A DNA stretch of 43,268 nt from Bradyrhizobium sp. AT1 (GCF_001590795.1 NZ_JXDL01000001.1:7158219-7201486), one strand, 5' to 3'; counted from the first letter of the stretch, positions 17,559 through 25,863 are shown. Notes: a model not told the origin generated them from the sequence alone. Numbers and translations are program-made.

Positions 17559-17741
17559 ATGAACAGGCTGGTTGAAATTCGCAGTCAGGAATCCCTGTGC
17601 CGGGAGCGCGCGGCGCTCGATTTTAATCGCCGGCTGTTCTGGCTTGCGCAAGCCGAGGAATGGGAGCAGCGCGCGCTCGACGAAATCGCCTATCACTTCC
17701 GGGAGTGTAACGTCGGTCAGGCGGAGCTTGCGCGAAACTGA
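17559..17741 (+). CDS. Small basic/acidic helical protein, unknown
   Basis: This is a 60-residue, charged, probably all-helical protein (MNRLVEIRSQESLCRERAAL, then FWLAQAEEWEQRALDEIAYHFREC). Its function is unknown. The start at ATG 17559 is favoured because AGGAG lies at 17546-17550 with proper spacing; an in-frame ATG at 17541 lacks one. It has the heptad-like spacing of a short amphipathic helix pair. It lies downstream of a repeat fragment and upstream of the convergent VWA gene. Confidence 0.5.
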   Translation: MNRLVEIRSQESLCRERAALDFNRRLFWLAQAEEWEQRALDEIAYHFRECNVGQAELARN

Positions 17742-17776
17742 CGTTTCGCTCGACTGAGGATGGCCGCGAGCGAGAC

Positions 17777-19153
17777 CTACTGATAAGTCGCCACGATGTC
17801 GGATACGGCGCGCTCGAGCTGTTGCGCGGTGGCGCATTGACGCACGACCGTGCAAAAGGTCGCGTAGCGGGGCATCTCGGAATCGCCAAAGCCCCAGGCG
17901 AGGCGTCCTTCGGGATTGAGCCAGACCAGGCGCTTCGAGCGCTCGGAGATGCGGCGCAGGATGTCGGCGCGGGGATCGAGATTGTTGCTGCGGGCGTCTC
18001 CGAGCACGATCACCGTGGTCTGCGGCGTCAGCGTACTCATGAACTCCTTCTCGAAATCGACCAGCGAGGAGCCGTAGTCGGACGAGCCGAAGCCGACCTT
18101 GGACATGATCTCGGCCATCGCCTCTTCCGGCGAGTTCTTCTTCAGGATCTCGCTGACCTCGATCAGGTGCGAGGAGAAGGCAAAGGAGCGGACGTCGTCG
18201 ACCACCTCGTGCAATGAGTGGATCAGCAGCAGGAAAAAATCGGAGACCTGGGCGACCGAGCCCGAAACGTCGCAGAGTGCTACGATCTTCGGCCGGTCAC
18301 GATGCTTGCGCTTCCATGCGGTCAGGAACGGCACGCCGCCCCAGGCCGCATTGCGGCGGAGCGTGCGGCGGACGTCGAGATGGCCGCGGCGCTGACGCTT
18401 GCGCGGCTTGGAGTAGCGCTCGCGCAGGCGGCGCGCGATCTGGCGGATCAGCGCGCGCATCTCGGCGACCTGGCGACGCTCGATGCGGGCGAGCGGGGCG
18501 TTGCGCAAGATCTCGTTGCGAAGATTTTCGGCCTCCTCGCGGGCGTAGAGCGCGAGGCCTTGCGAGACGGTGTCGCGCACCGCCTCGCGCAAGGCGTCGA
18601 GCGCGGCGCGCAGTCGCTCCGCAAGGGCAGGATTGGTCGCGGTCAGCTGGTCGAGATCGTCGCGCAGGCGCTGGAGGCCCATGGCGTCGAGGATGCGGCT
18701 GGAGAAGATGCCGCGCTGGGTGGAGTAGCGGATATCCGACAGTGAGGCGGCCCCGGAGGCACTGGCAATGGCGGCTGCGATTGCATTGCGGTCCTGCGAC
18801 AGCAGCATCTGCGCAAGCGGACCCAACTCCTGCGGAGGTTGGCCTTCACCCGTTTCGGCGGCCGCCGCAGACGAGGGCGGCGGATCCGCATCCTGCGAAG
18901 CGTTCTCGCTGCTCGCCTCGGGCTGGTCTTGCGGCGGCTCGGGCTGGCTGAAGAACAGGTCAAAACAGTCGCCGAGTGCGAGCTTTTCGTCCTGGGATTT
19001 GGCGAGCGTCAGCAGCAGTGAATCGCGCAGGATGGCCCGGTCGGAAAAGCCGACCTGCTTGACCGCGCGCATCGCATCGATGCTCTCCGCAGGCGAGACG
19101 TGGACGCCCACACCGCGCGCCGCCCGAAAGAAACGATGGAGATTCTCGCGCAT
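17777..19153 (-). CDS. CoxE-like VWA domain protein
   Basis: This 458-residue protein has a helical N-terminal part and a disordered Pro/Ser/Ala/Glu linker (residues 70-108). A basic middle segment (about 245-270, rich in Arg and Lys) is followed by a C-terminal von Willebrand A domain with the metal-site motif DVSGS at residues 295-299. This is the CoxE/YehP type, which works with MoxR AAA ATPases as a chaperone pair, for example in maturation of molybdenum CO dehydrogenase. ATG 19153 sits five bases after the stop of the MoxR gene, so the pair forms an operon. The target complex is unknown. The molybdenum hydroxylase about 12 kb away is a possible but unproven client. Confidence 0.85.
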   Translation of the reverse strand: MRENLHRFFRAARGVGVHVSPAESIDAMRAVKQVGFSDRAILRDSLLLTLAKSQDEKLALGDCFDLFFSQPEPPQDQPEASSENASQDADPPPSSAAAAETGEGQPPQELGPLAQMLLSQDRNAIAAAIASASGAASLSDIRYSTQRGIFSSRILDAMGLQRLRDDLDQLTATNPALAERLRAALDALREAVRDTVSQGLALYAREEAENLRNEILRNAPLARIERRQVAEMRALIRQIARRLRERYSKPRKRQRRGHLDVRRTLRRNAAWGGVPFLTAWKRKHRDRPKIVALCDVSGSVAQVSDFFLLLIHSLHEVVDDVRSFAFSSHLIEVSEILKKNSPEEAMAEIMSKVGFGSSDYGSSLVDFEKEFMSTLTPQTTVIVLGDARSNNLDPRADILRRISERSKRLVWLNPEGRLAWGFGDSEMPRYATFCTVVRQCATAQQLERAVSDIVATYQ

Positions 19154-19158
19154 CGGCG

Positions 19159-20106
19159 TCAACCGAAGACGTTGGACCGTGCCGCCTTGGCAATGAAGGT
19201 CGTCAGCTGCGGCGATGCGGCCTCGATATCGGCTTCGTATTTCAGGAGCACGTTGAGCGTGTCCTTGACGATGTCAGTGTCGAGCTCGGAAGCCTGGAGC
19301 AGCACCAGGACGCGCGCCCAGTCGATGGTCTCGCTGACCGAGGGCAGCTTCTTCAGATCGAGCGAGCGGATCTCGTGGATGAATCCGACCATCTGCCGGC
19401 GCAGCGTCTGCGAGATACCGGGCACGCGGCTTTCGACGATGCGCTCTTCGAGCCGCTGCTCGGGGAAGCCGATATGCAGATGCAGGCAACGCCGCTTCAG
19501 GGCGTCGCCGAGGTCGCGTTCGCTGTTGGAGGTGAGGATCACCGTCGGCGGCGTGATCGCAGAGACGGTGCCGAGCTCGGGGATCGTGACCTGGAAGTCG
19601 GACAGGATCTCCAGCAGCAGCGACTCGAACTCGGCGTCCGACTTGTCGATCTCGTCGATCAGCAGCACGCAGCCGCCGGGCTGCTCCAGCGCCTGGAGCA
19701 GGGGACGCGGCTCGACGAATTCCTTGGAGAAGAACACGTCGCCGAAATCGTGCAACTGGTTAAGTGCGGCATGCAGCGTCTGCGCACCGCCAAGGACTTC
19801 GCCGAGCTTGTCCTTGAGGATCTGCGTATAGAGGAGCTGCTTGGCATATTTCCACTCGTACAGCGCCTTGGCCTCGTCGAGGCCCTCATAGCATTGCAGG
19901 CGGATCATCTTCATGCCGCGCCAGGCCGCGATCGCCTTGGCAAGCTCGGTCTTGCCGACGCCCGCAGGGCCCTCGACCAGGATCGGCTTCTCGATCTGCT
20001 GCGACAAATAGACGGCGGTCGCGATCTGCCGGCTCGCGATGTAGCCCTGCGCGGCGAGGCCGCTCTGCACTGCCTCGATCGAGGTCGAGGCCTTCTGATC
20101 AGCCAC
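19159..20106 (-). CDS. MoxR-family AAA ATPase
   Basis: This is a 315-residue AAA+ ATPase of the MoxR/CoxD group. Walker A is GPAGVGKTE at about residues 46-54 and Walker B is LLIDEIDKSD. Sensor 1 is LTSNSERD, and the arginine-bearing segment is LKRRCLHLHIGFPE. I chose the GTG at 20106 (product begins with a VADQKASTSIEAVQ sequence), because the frame further upstream has no family character. GGGAG lies upstream of it at a slightly long distance. ATG 20187 would add 27 unlikely residues. It is cotranscribed with the VWA gene. MoxR-VWA pairs remodel or insert cofactors into partner complexes. Confidence 0.88.
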   Translation of the reverse strand: MADQKASTSIEAVQSGLAAQGYIASRQIATAVYLSQQIEKPILVEGPAGVGKTELAKAIAAWRGMKMIRLQCYEGLDEAKALYEWKYAKQLLYTQILKDKLGEVLGGAQTLHAALNQLHDFGDVFFSKEFVEPRPLLQALEQPGGCVLLIDEIDKSDAEFESLLLEILSDFQVTIPELGTVSAITPPTVILTSNSERDLGDALKRRCLHLHIGFPEQRLEERIVESRVPGISQTLRRQMVGFIHEIRSLDLKKLPSVSETIDWARVLVLLQASELDTDIVKDTLNVLLKYEADIEAASPQLTTFIAKAARSNVFG

Positions 20107-20252
20107 GAAAAGGCGCTCCCAAAGGTCTTGCTTGAGGCTTGTTCTGCCTGCGTTCCCGGCAAAGAACAAGCCTCGTTTGGGAGGCATCAGACCCGCGTGA
20201 ACGGCGTTTTTCCGCTGAACGCAAATAGTTGAGCGGTTCGCCGCTCGCGCAA

Positions 20253-20453
20253 TCAGTGCCGCAGCAGCTCCGGCTTGCGGATGGTTTGTCTGACTTCGGC
20301 GCCGCAATCGGCGCATTCATAGACGAAGTCGATCTTGGCAAGGCTCCAATGCGGCTCGACCTCTCGCACATACATCGGCAGAAACCCCATGCAGGTGGGG
20401 CAATTCACGGGCGCGATTTCGACATCCTGATGATGCTGTACATAAGCTGGCAT
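20253..20453 (-). CDS. Small zinc-ribbon protein
   Basis: This 66-residue cytoplasmic protein has two CxxC pairs, CPTC (near residue 18) and CADC (near residue 48), spaced as in a zinc ribbon. Function is unknown; RNA or protein contacts are typical for such folds. The start at ATG 20453 has a strong GAAGGAGAACC ribosome site upstream. It is transcribed toward the MoxR gene but separated from it by about 146 bases, so it is probably its own unit. Confidence 0.7.
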   Translation of the reverse strand: MPAYVQHHQDVEIAPVNCPTCMGFLPMYVREVEPHWSLAKIDFVYECADCGAEVRQTIRKPELLRH

Positions 20454-20678
20454 CTCGGTTCTCCTTCGCAGGCGACCACCAAACCCCGTGCCGAAACTAC
20501 TGCCGGTCGCGTCAGGCGCGTCATTAACTCTGTCGAACGGAGATGGAACGGCGGAGGTTTGTCGCGCGCTGTGACATTCTTGTTACGTGTCCGCACTGTA
20601 ACTGGCGGACTGAATGCCTATTTCTGCGGCCAATCCGACTCTTCGGATCCTCAACCAACGATAAGGGAGCAAATACCC

Positions 20679-21653
20679 ATGACGCATGCCATTCGTTTTC
20701 ACAAGACCGGCGGTCCGGAAGTCCTGGTCTGGGAGGAGGTCAGCGTCGGCAAGCCGGGTCCTGGCGAGGCGCGCATCCGCCACACCGCCGTCGGCCTCAA
20801 CTTCGTCGACATCTACAACCGCTCGGGCCTGTACCCGGCGCAACTGCCGAGCGGGCTCGGCAGCGAGGCGGCTGGCGTGGTCGAGGAAGTCGGGCCCGGT
20901 GTCACCGATCTGAAGCCGGGTGATCGTGTCGCTTATGGCGCCTCGCCGCTCGGTGCCTATTCCGAGGCGCGGCTGATTCCCGCCGACCGCCTGCTGAAGT
21001 TGCCCGACGGCGTCGACGACAAGACCGCGGCGGCGATGATGCTCAAGGGGCTCACCACACAATATCTGATCCGGCAGACCTATCGGGTGAAGGCCGGCGA
21101 CACCATCCTGCTGCATGCCGCGGCCGGCGGCGTCGGTCTGATCCTGGGGCAGTGGGCCAAGCATCTCGGCGCGACCGTGATCGGCACCGTCAGCAACGAC
21201 GAAAAAGCCAAGCTCGCCAAGGCGCATGGCTGCGACCACGTCATCATCTACACGCGCGAGGACTTCGTGAAGCGGGTCGATGAGATCACCGGCGGCAAGA
21301 AGGTGCCGGTGGTTTACGACTCCGTCGGCAAGGACACGTTCCTAAAGTCGCTGGATTGCCTCGCGCCGCTCGGCGTCGCCGCGCTGTTCGGTCAATCCTC
21401 CGGCGCGGTCGAGCCGCTCAATCTCGGCCTGCTGGCCCAGAAGGGCTCGCTCTACGTCACCCGCCCGACGCTGTTCACCTACGCTGCCAAGCGGGAAAAC
21501 CTGGTGGCGATGGCGAACGAGCTGTTCGACGTCGTCAAATCCGGTGCGGTCAAGATCGAGGTGCACCAGACCTATCCGTTGAAGGACGCCGCCAAGGCGC
21601 ATGCCGATCTCGCCGCGCGCAAGACCACGGGATCGACCGTCCTTCTGGTGTGA
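20679..21653 (+). CDS. NADPH:quinone oxidoreductase (zinc-independent MDR family)
   Basis: This 324-residue medium-chain reductase resembles QOR/QorA. It has the N-terminal GroES-like fold with TAVGLNFVDIYNRSGLYP and the GSEAAGVVEEVGPGV segment. The Rossmann motif AAAGGVGLILGQWAKHLGA is present, and no zinc-ligand Cys/His pattern is visible. It would reduce quinones using NADPH in the cytoplasm. The start at ATG 20679 has AAGGGA about ten bases upstream. It stands alone and ends 38 bases before a convergent small gene. Confidence 0.92.
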   Translation: MTHAIRFHKTGGPEVLVWEEVSVGKPGPGEARIRHTAVGLNFVDIYNRSGLYPAQLPSGLGSEAAGVVEEVGPGVTDLKPGDRVAYGASPLGAYSEARLIPADRLLKLPDGVDDKTAAAMMLKGLTTQYLIRQTYRVKAGDTILLHAAAGGVGLILGQWAKHLGATVIGTVSNDEKAKLAKAHGCDHVIIYTREDFVKRVDEITGGKKVPVVYDSVGKDTFLKSLDCLAPLGVAALFGQSSGAVEPLNLGLLAQKGSLYVTRPTLFTYAAKRENLVAMANELFDVVKSGAVKIEVHQTYPLKDAAKAHADLAARKTTGSTVLLV

Positions 21654-21691
21654 TGTCCGGCCGGACGGCGGCGCGGGCGGTCTGGCCCGCG

Positions 21692-21967
21692 TCACGTCCG
21701 TTCGTGCTTGCGCAGATCATGCGTGTGATCGAGACGGACCGCCTGGAGGTCGACCTCTTCAGGCGAGATCTGGGGAAGAGCCGCCTCGGTCAGGATGGCC
21801 TCGGTGACGTCTTCCACCGAATTCCCGTCAACTTCGTGGATGAACGAAACGTTCCGGTATTCACCTGAGGCGATGCGGGAGATGACCTCTCGCCGCGTGA
21901 TCTCAGGGTCGACGATTGCCTCGCGGCCCCGCCGTCCATAGTCGATCATCACGACCAAATATTGCAT
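21692..21967 (-). CDS. Small conserved-looking protein under a palindromic operator
   Basis: This is a 91-residue protein of unknown function. It starts MQYLVVMIDYGRRGREAIVD, then has a helical RREVISRIASGEYRNVSF part and an acidic C-terminal half (NSVEDVTEAILTEAALPQISPEEVD). It has no signal peptide. I chose ATG 21967, because the frame upstream runs through the operator-like palindromes at 22011-22060, which would be odd inside a gene. The repressor encoded just upstream probably controls it (inference from shared sequence motifs). Confidence 0.65.
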   Translation of the reverse strand: MQYLVVMIDYGRRGREAIVDPEITRREVISRIASGEYRNVSFIHEVDGNSVEDVTEAILTEAALPQISPEEVDLQAVRLDHTHDLRKHERT

Positions 21968-22010
21968 GAAAACGACCCTGCCGCGTCCCTTTGCGGGCAC
22001 GCGGCAGAGT

Positions 22011-22060
22011 ATTTCCGAAAAACGGAATCGAGTCAAGCCGTATTTCTAAAAAATCGAAAT
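22011..22060. promoter_or_regulatory. Two operator-like inverted repeats upstream of the 91-residue gene
   Basis: TTCCG (22013-22017) and CGGAA (22023-22027) flank five A residues. ATTTC (22042-22046) and GAAAT (22056-22060) flank a nine-base A-rich spacer. The two sites begin 31 bases apart, close to three helical turns, and share the ATTTC...AAAAA...GAAAT/GGAAT outline. They look like paired binding sites of a dimeric repressor. Confidence 0.5.
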
Positions 22061-22076
22061 CAACGGGGCGGAGCCC

Positions 22077-22685
22077 TTACTTCCCTTTCTTGCGGGGGCG
22101 CGCCGATTTCGCGCGCAGCCGCTCGAGCTGCCCTTTGGGCATCGACAGGCAGATCTCCCCGACCCAGTCCAGCTTGACGCCGACGATCGGCTTGGCATTG
22201 AAGCTGGTGAGATTGACGACGGATGGGCTCTTGCCCCGCTCGATGGTCTTCAGATAGCGCTCGCCGGTCTTGAGCCGGACCACGGCCTCTTCGCCGTAGA
22301 AGCTCGACAGCGGATGGCGCTGGTCCTTGTAGACCACGATGACGTCGCCGCTCTCGTATTTGGGCAGCATCGAATCGCCGACGATCTCGAAGGCGACGGT
22401 TTCTTCCATGATCGGGAAAGGCAGCGCGATGTCGCCGAGCCCCTCCGGCGGAACCTGCTCGAAATCGGGCTCGATGACGGCCCCGGCGCCGACGCGACCC
22501 ATGATTGGCGCAAGATTGAGCTCGAGATATTCCATGATCGGAATGATTTCCGAGGCCTTCACCAGGCGTTCACCGCCGAGGATCTCCGAGACCGCGCCGG
22601 GCCGCACGCCCATGGCCGCCGCCAGGCCGCCTTTGCTCTTGCCCGTCTTCTCCAGGCCCCGTTCGATCATTGCAACGTCCAACAT
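22077..22685 (-). CDS. S24/LexA-like transcriptional repressor with HTH
   Basis: This 202-residue regulator has an N-terminal lambda-repressor-like HTH (residues 1-60, SKGGLAAAMGVRPGAVSEIL). The C-terminal S24 peptidase-type domain has the VGAGAVIEP start at residues 65-73, the catalytic-type Ser105 in VGDSMLPKY and a candidate Lys146. It could undergo RecA-stimulated self-cleavage like LexA or phage CI, although many family members do not cleave. The C-terminus is very basic (RAKSARPRKKGK). ATG 22685 follows GAGGGA at good spacing. It is divergent from the GcrA-like gene, and repeated CGGAAT half-sites lie between them, suggesting autorepression. Confidence 0.87.
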   Translation of the reverse strand: MLDVAMIERGLEKTGKSKGGLAAAMGVRPGAVSEILGGERLVKASEIIPIMEYLELNLAPIMGRVGAGAVIEPDFEQVPPEGLGDIALPFPIMEETVAFEIVGDSMLPKYESGDVIVVYKDQRHPLSSFYGEEAVVRLKTGERYLKTIERGKSPSVVNLTSFNAKPIVGVKLDWVGEICLSMPKGQLERLRAKSARPRKKGK

Positions 22686-22721
22686 GGTGATTCCCTCGCT
22701 TGCGCACCGTCCCGCTCTTGT

Positions 22722-22795
22722 AATCCGAAATTCGGAATTGTTGCAATTATGAATATCAGAATTATTGCTTGACTTGCGCTTCGGAATACCGGAAT
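22722..22795. promoter_or_regulatory. Cluster of CGGAAT half-sites between repressor and GcrA-like gene
   Basis: CCGAA-A-TTCGG (22725-22735) is an inverted repeat. CGGAAT occurs at 22733-22738, 22782-22787 and 22790-22795, and AATTG/CAATT flank a three-base spacer near 22736-22748. The same half-site recurs upstream of the 91-residue gene (22023-22028). I infer these to be operators of the S24-type repressor. Confidence 0.5.
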
Positions 22796-22850
22796 GTGCG
22801 TGTCGCCTCCCGGTCATGCGATCGGGGGAGGCGCATCACAGGGCAGCAAC

Positions 22851-23381
22851 ATGGAACCGGGCCATTGGCCGTCGGAGCATTCCGACGCGCTTCGCGACTA
22901 TTTTCGCATGGGCATGTCTTATGCGGAGATCGGACGACAGATTAACGCAAGGTTTGGAACGGCTTACACGCGCAGTGCGGTGATCGGCCGCGCCAAGCGG
23001 CTCCGGCTCGTCATACCGGAATGGATCGCGAGCCCGTCGCTCGCGCCGTATCTGCAGGGTGAGGCTCCGGTTTCGCCGCGCCGCGCGGTGTTACCGAACC
23101 TGAATGTGCCGCCGAAGTCCGCAATGAAGCCTGCGGTGGCAGTGAAGTTGCGCTGCGTCGGCGTTCAGCCGCGCCTGATCCAATTGGTCGAGCTCGAGCC
23201 GGCCGACTGCCGCTATCCCTATGGGGGCGACAAGGACGGGGAGGGGATCGCCTTCTGTGGGCATCCCTGCCAGCAGGGCTCCAGCTATTGCGCGCCACAT
23301 GCGCGCCTGACCCGCCGCTCCGGTGCTGCGTCCGTCCGCGTCCCCGGTCCGGTCGTGCTGAAGCTGGTCTCGGCCGCCTGA
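22851..23381 (+). CDS. GcrA-like cell-cycle regulator family protein
   Basis: This 176-residue protein has the N-terminal helix-turn-helix region of GcrA (SDALRDYFRMGMSYAEIGRQ, then RSAVIGRAKRLRL). The C-terminus carries a small Cys/His module of GcrA type (ADCRYPYGG, FCGHPC, SYCAPHARL). GcrA proteins in alphaproteobacteria bind sigma70-RNA polymerase and activate genes according to GANTC methylation. This one is diverged in the middle (LVELEPADC) and lies next to a phage-like repressor, so it may be an accessory paralogue and not the core cell-cycle gene. I chose ATG 22851; an upstream extension to 22794 is less likely, because it would overlap the half-site cluster. Confidence 0.8.
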   Translation: MEPGHWPSEHSDALRDYFRMGMSYAEIGRQINARFGTAYTRSAVIGRAKRLRLVIPEWIASPSLAPYLQGEAPVSPRRAVLPNLNVPPKSAMKPAVAVKLRCVGVQPRLIQLVELEPADCRYPYGGDKDGEGIAFCGHPCQQGSSYCAPHARLTRRSGAASVRVPGPVVLKLVSAA

Positions 23382-23426
23382 GTTCGTCGGCCCCGTTCCA
23401 TCGTTAATCTTGCAAGGAGTATTTGA

Positions 23427-24002
23427 GTGGCACGTGTCCGACGCAACAGATCCTACAAATTGGCGCGAATTTACGACCGGCGGTCCCGCGAGGTGCCGTT
23501 CAATGGCGAGGTGGCGGAGGTCGAGGTCGACAATCCGCTGGCGCTCGATGTCGGAGAGAAGATCCTGGCCATCCGGTCGATCCGCGGCGACCCGCTGGGC
23601 CGGCTGCACGCGCACCACCAGATCGACGAGGCGCAATACCGCGGCGGGCGCGCCTTTCAGAACGATTGGGAGAGAGCGGAGCGGGGTCCTCAGGCGATAG
23701 ACCCAACCCGGGAATATGTCGATGGGACGCGCACGCGCGAGCCCGTCACCGACAGCCAGCGCCAAGCGGTGTTGCGGCTGAACCGGGTCGAGCGCGAACT
23801 CGGCACCGACGGCGCCGCGCTGGCATATGACGTGCTGATATTGGGCTTGACCATGGATCAGATCGGGGAGCGTCGCGCCGTTCGGACACAGCGCTGGAAC
23901 GATTATTTTGCGCGGCGCTTTCGCGAATGCCTGGACCGGCTGGCGCTGGTCTACGGCTTTGCGACGGAAACGGGGGCGCAACGGGCAGAGCGGCGCAGAT
24001 GA
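23427..24002 (+). CDS. Unknown 191-residue protein downstream of GcrA-like gene
   Basis: The product has a basic N-terminus (ARVRRNRSYKLARIYDRRSR) and a central beta-rich segment. The C-terminal half is helical, and its outline (a DWERAE helix, VTDSQRQAVLRLNRVEREL, then RFRECLDRLALVYGF) recalls DUF6456-like DNA-associated proteins of alphaproteobacteria. That resemblance is loose. The start is GTG 23427 with AAGGAG about eight bases upstream. It follows the GcrA-like gene by 45 bases on the same strand and ends at a good terminator, so the two probably form an operon. Confidence 0.65.
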   Translation: MARVRRNRSYKLARIYDRRSREVPFNGEVAEVEVDNPLALDVGEKILAIRSIRGDPLGRLHAHHQIDEAQYRGGRAFQNDWERAERGPQAIDPTREYVDGTRTREPVTDSQRQAVLRLNRVERELGTDGAALAYDVLILGLTMDQIGERRAVRTQRWNDYFARRFRECLDRLALVYGFATETGAQRAERRR

Positions 24003-24006
24003 AGAC

Positions 24007-24046
24007 GGCACGCCGGCGGCCTCGGCTTCCGGCGTGCCATTCTTTT
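24007..24046 (+). terminator. Rho-independent terminator
   Basis: A ten-base-pair stem GGCACGCCGG (24007-24016) and CCGGCGTGCC (24029-24038) with a 12-base loop is followed by ATTCTTTT. It lies four bases after the stop of the 191-residue gene. Confidence 0.8.
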
Positions 24047-24048
24047 GC

Positions 24049-24405
24049 CTAGGGGTGCGGTACGATCTGGTACGGCGTCGTGTAGGGCTCGACCCGGAGC
24101 GAGGCGTTGGCCAGGAGCCCGATCTTCGCCGTCGGCGCCTGCTGCAATTCACCGCTCGGGCCGCGATGCACGTTGTATTGCCAGACCGTGAGATCGCCCT
24201 TCTGCGCCAGTGCGTGCGCGACCGCGCTCGCATCGTTGCCGCCGAGCGCCTGGAGCTCCTCAGTCGATAACCCGACGACGATCTCGTCCTTGACGGTGAT
24301 GATCTTGAACAGGTTCATCTTGGTCTCCTGCGCCCATGCGCCTTGTATCGAGAGGGTGAAAAGCGCGGCCGCGGCGCCCTTGATGAGATCGCAGCGAGAA
24401 AGCAT
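24049..24405 (-). CDS. Exported protein of unknown function
   Basis: This is a 118-residue protein with an N-terminal signal (MLSRCDLIKGAAAALFTLSI, cleavage near GAWAQE). The mature part is compact, with FKIITVKDEIVVGLSTEELQ and VWQYNVHRGPSGELQQAPTAKIG, and ends in VPHP. It is probably periplasmic. I do not recognise the family; one Cys lies in the signal region only. The start at ATG 24405 is set by the signal peptide. Its stop is close to the convergent terminator at 24007-24046. Confidence 0.65.
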   Translation of the reverse strand: MLSRCDLIKGAAAALFTLSIQGAWAQETKMNLFKIITVKDEIVVGLSTEELQALGGNDASAVAHALAQKGDLTVWQYNVHRGPSGELQQAPTAKIGLLANASLRVEPYTTPYQIVPHP

Positions 24406-25061
24406 GCCGTCGTCCTTTGGTGCTGACGCGCGCCCGAATCGAAGAATTGTCAGCCATGGCGCCGTCGTCTGCGTGGCCGTGTCGCAACGGCTTGGTCGTT
24501 CGCTCATGGACAAAAGTTCATGAGCAAAAGACATTTCCGGACCAGTGAATCCCAAGGCGGCAGTCGTGCCGCGATCAGGACGCTGGAGATCGGCTGTGGG
24601 ATCGAGCGTCATTCCGCCGCTGATACAACCGCCGGGCGCGGGCGCAACAATTGCGTGTATGCGCTGGTGGGGCGCTCATTCGCAGCCAACGTCCGTTCAT
24701 ATCGGAAACATCCCGAAACGTTGCGCCGATTGACAGCGGCCGGGGCCGTGTGCGTGATTGATGCCGCTTCTTGACGCAGGTGGGTGACTGCGGTCGATAT
24801 TCCTGTTATCCGGAATTGCCATGGTACGATGCAGACGAAGCATCGCTGCAGCCATCGTTGGACTTGCCGGGCGGGTTGTTCTTTGACATAGTTGCAACCC
24901 TCTGGTTGAGCCCGTTGTTTGGGCATGTCGTTCAGCGTGCCAACGGGGCGGGCCCGCCACCCGGTCCGGAGCTCGTCGCGATACGGTCCCGTTGTGGCGT
25001 CTTGTCGTGGTGTTCGATTTCTGAGTGGGTCACGAAGGCCGATGCTTGTCATAGGTGCGAG
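24406..25061. other. Long intergenic stretch, nothing convincing
   Basis: No frame on either strand looks like protein here. An 84-codon frame at 24520-24774 (+) and a long minus frame crossing 24609-25682 have poor composition and no ribosome site, and the minus frame would cover the phasin gene. I see no clear RNA gene, terminator or repeat. The promoter for the exported-protein gene must lie near 24406-24500. Confidence 0.5.
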
Positions 25062-25247
25062 ATGAAAAACCTCAATTTCGCCGGTGAACTGCACCTCAAG
25101 CTCGGTGTGCCCGCAAGCGGCACGGTCGAAAGTCTGCGCCTGCTCCGTGCGTTCCTGAAGCTCGCGCCTCGACAGCGTTTCGAGGTCATCAAGCTGGTGG
25201 AAGACCTCGCCACCGAAGAAGCTCTTCCCGAGCACCCCTTGTCCTGA
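25062..25247 (+). CDS. Small helical protein, unknown
   Basis: This 61-residue protein reads as an amphipathic helical unit (VESLRLLRAFLKLAPRQRFE, VIKLVEDLATEEALPE). It is similar in style to short Bradyrhizobium proteins of unknown function. The ATG at 25062 follows AGGTGCGAG. The frame continues upstream for almost 100 codons but without protein character, so I use the short form. The phasin gene follows on the same strand after about 145 bases. Confidence 0.6.
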   Translation: MKNLNFAGELHLKLGVPASGTVESLRLLRAFLKLAPRQRFEVIKLVEDLATEEALPEHPLS

Positions 25248-25391
25248 GCCGGGCTGCGCGCCGTCTCTTTCGCTCTCCCGCTTCGTTCTGCCGCCGGAGC
25301 CGGACCCTCCGCGGACGTTTCCCCGAGGCTGGCGCTGGAAGGCGATCCGGCAAGTGTGGTATTCAGACGGGAAAACAGAGGGAGTGCGACC

Positions 25392-25733
25392 ATGATCGAA
25401 CCGAAGCTCGAAGTTCCGGCCGAACTGCGCGACCTGGCCGAGAAGACAATTGACCAGGCGGAAAAAGCATTCGGCATGTTTTTCGAAGCCGCCACCAAAT
25501 CGATATCGTCCGTTCCAGGGGCAGGGACGGAGGTGTCGAAGCAGGCGCTGGTTTTCACCGAGCAGAACATGAAGTCGGCCTTCGAGCATGCGCGCAAGCT
25601 GGTTCATGCCACCGACCTCCAGGAAGCGATGCGAATCCAGTCCGACTTCCTGCGCAGCCAGTTCACCAGCGCCGGAGATCACATGCGCCAGATGACCGGC
25701 AGTCTCATGCAGCCGGGCAAGGGCAAGTCCTGA
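25392..25733 (+). CDS. Phasin family protein
   Basis: This 113-residue, helical, amphipathic protein of the phasin family coats polyhydroxyalkanoate granules and may affect stress responses. The characteristic run is present: LAEKTIDQAEKAFGMFFEA, a SISSVPGAG break, then KQALVFTEQNMKSAFEHARKL and FLRSQFTSAGDHMRQM. The length is normal for the short rhizobial phasins. The start at ATG 25392 follows an AGAGGGAGTGCG ribosome site. It is apparently monocistronic. Confidence 0.88.
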   Translation: MIEPKLEVPAELRDLAEKTIDQAEKAFGMFFEAATKSISSVPGAGTEVSKQALVFTEQNMKSAFEHARKLVHATDLQEAMRIQSDFLRSQFTSAGDHMRQMTGSLMQPGKGKS

Positions 25734-25863
25734 TTCTCAGGGCTGTGCACAGCGTGCCCATAAATTGAACTTGCATGGCTTGGCGATCCGCACTTCGATG
25801 TTGAAGCGGATCCATGCCGGGCCACCGAATGACCTCATTCGCCGTCTGGCATCCCTTCTGCTG

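Noticed and set aside
24520..24774. An 84-codon plus-strand frame in the long gap
   Set aside because: No recognisable fold, weak start context and atypical composition; kept only as a note in the gap entry.
24609..25682. A 357-codon minus-strand frame
   Set aside because: It lies opposite the phasin gene and a small protein gene, has poor composition and no ribosome site.
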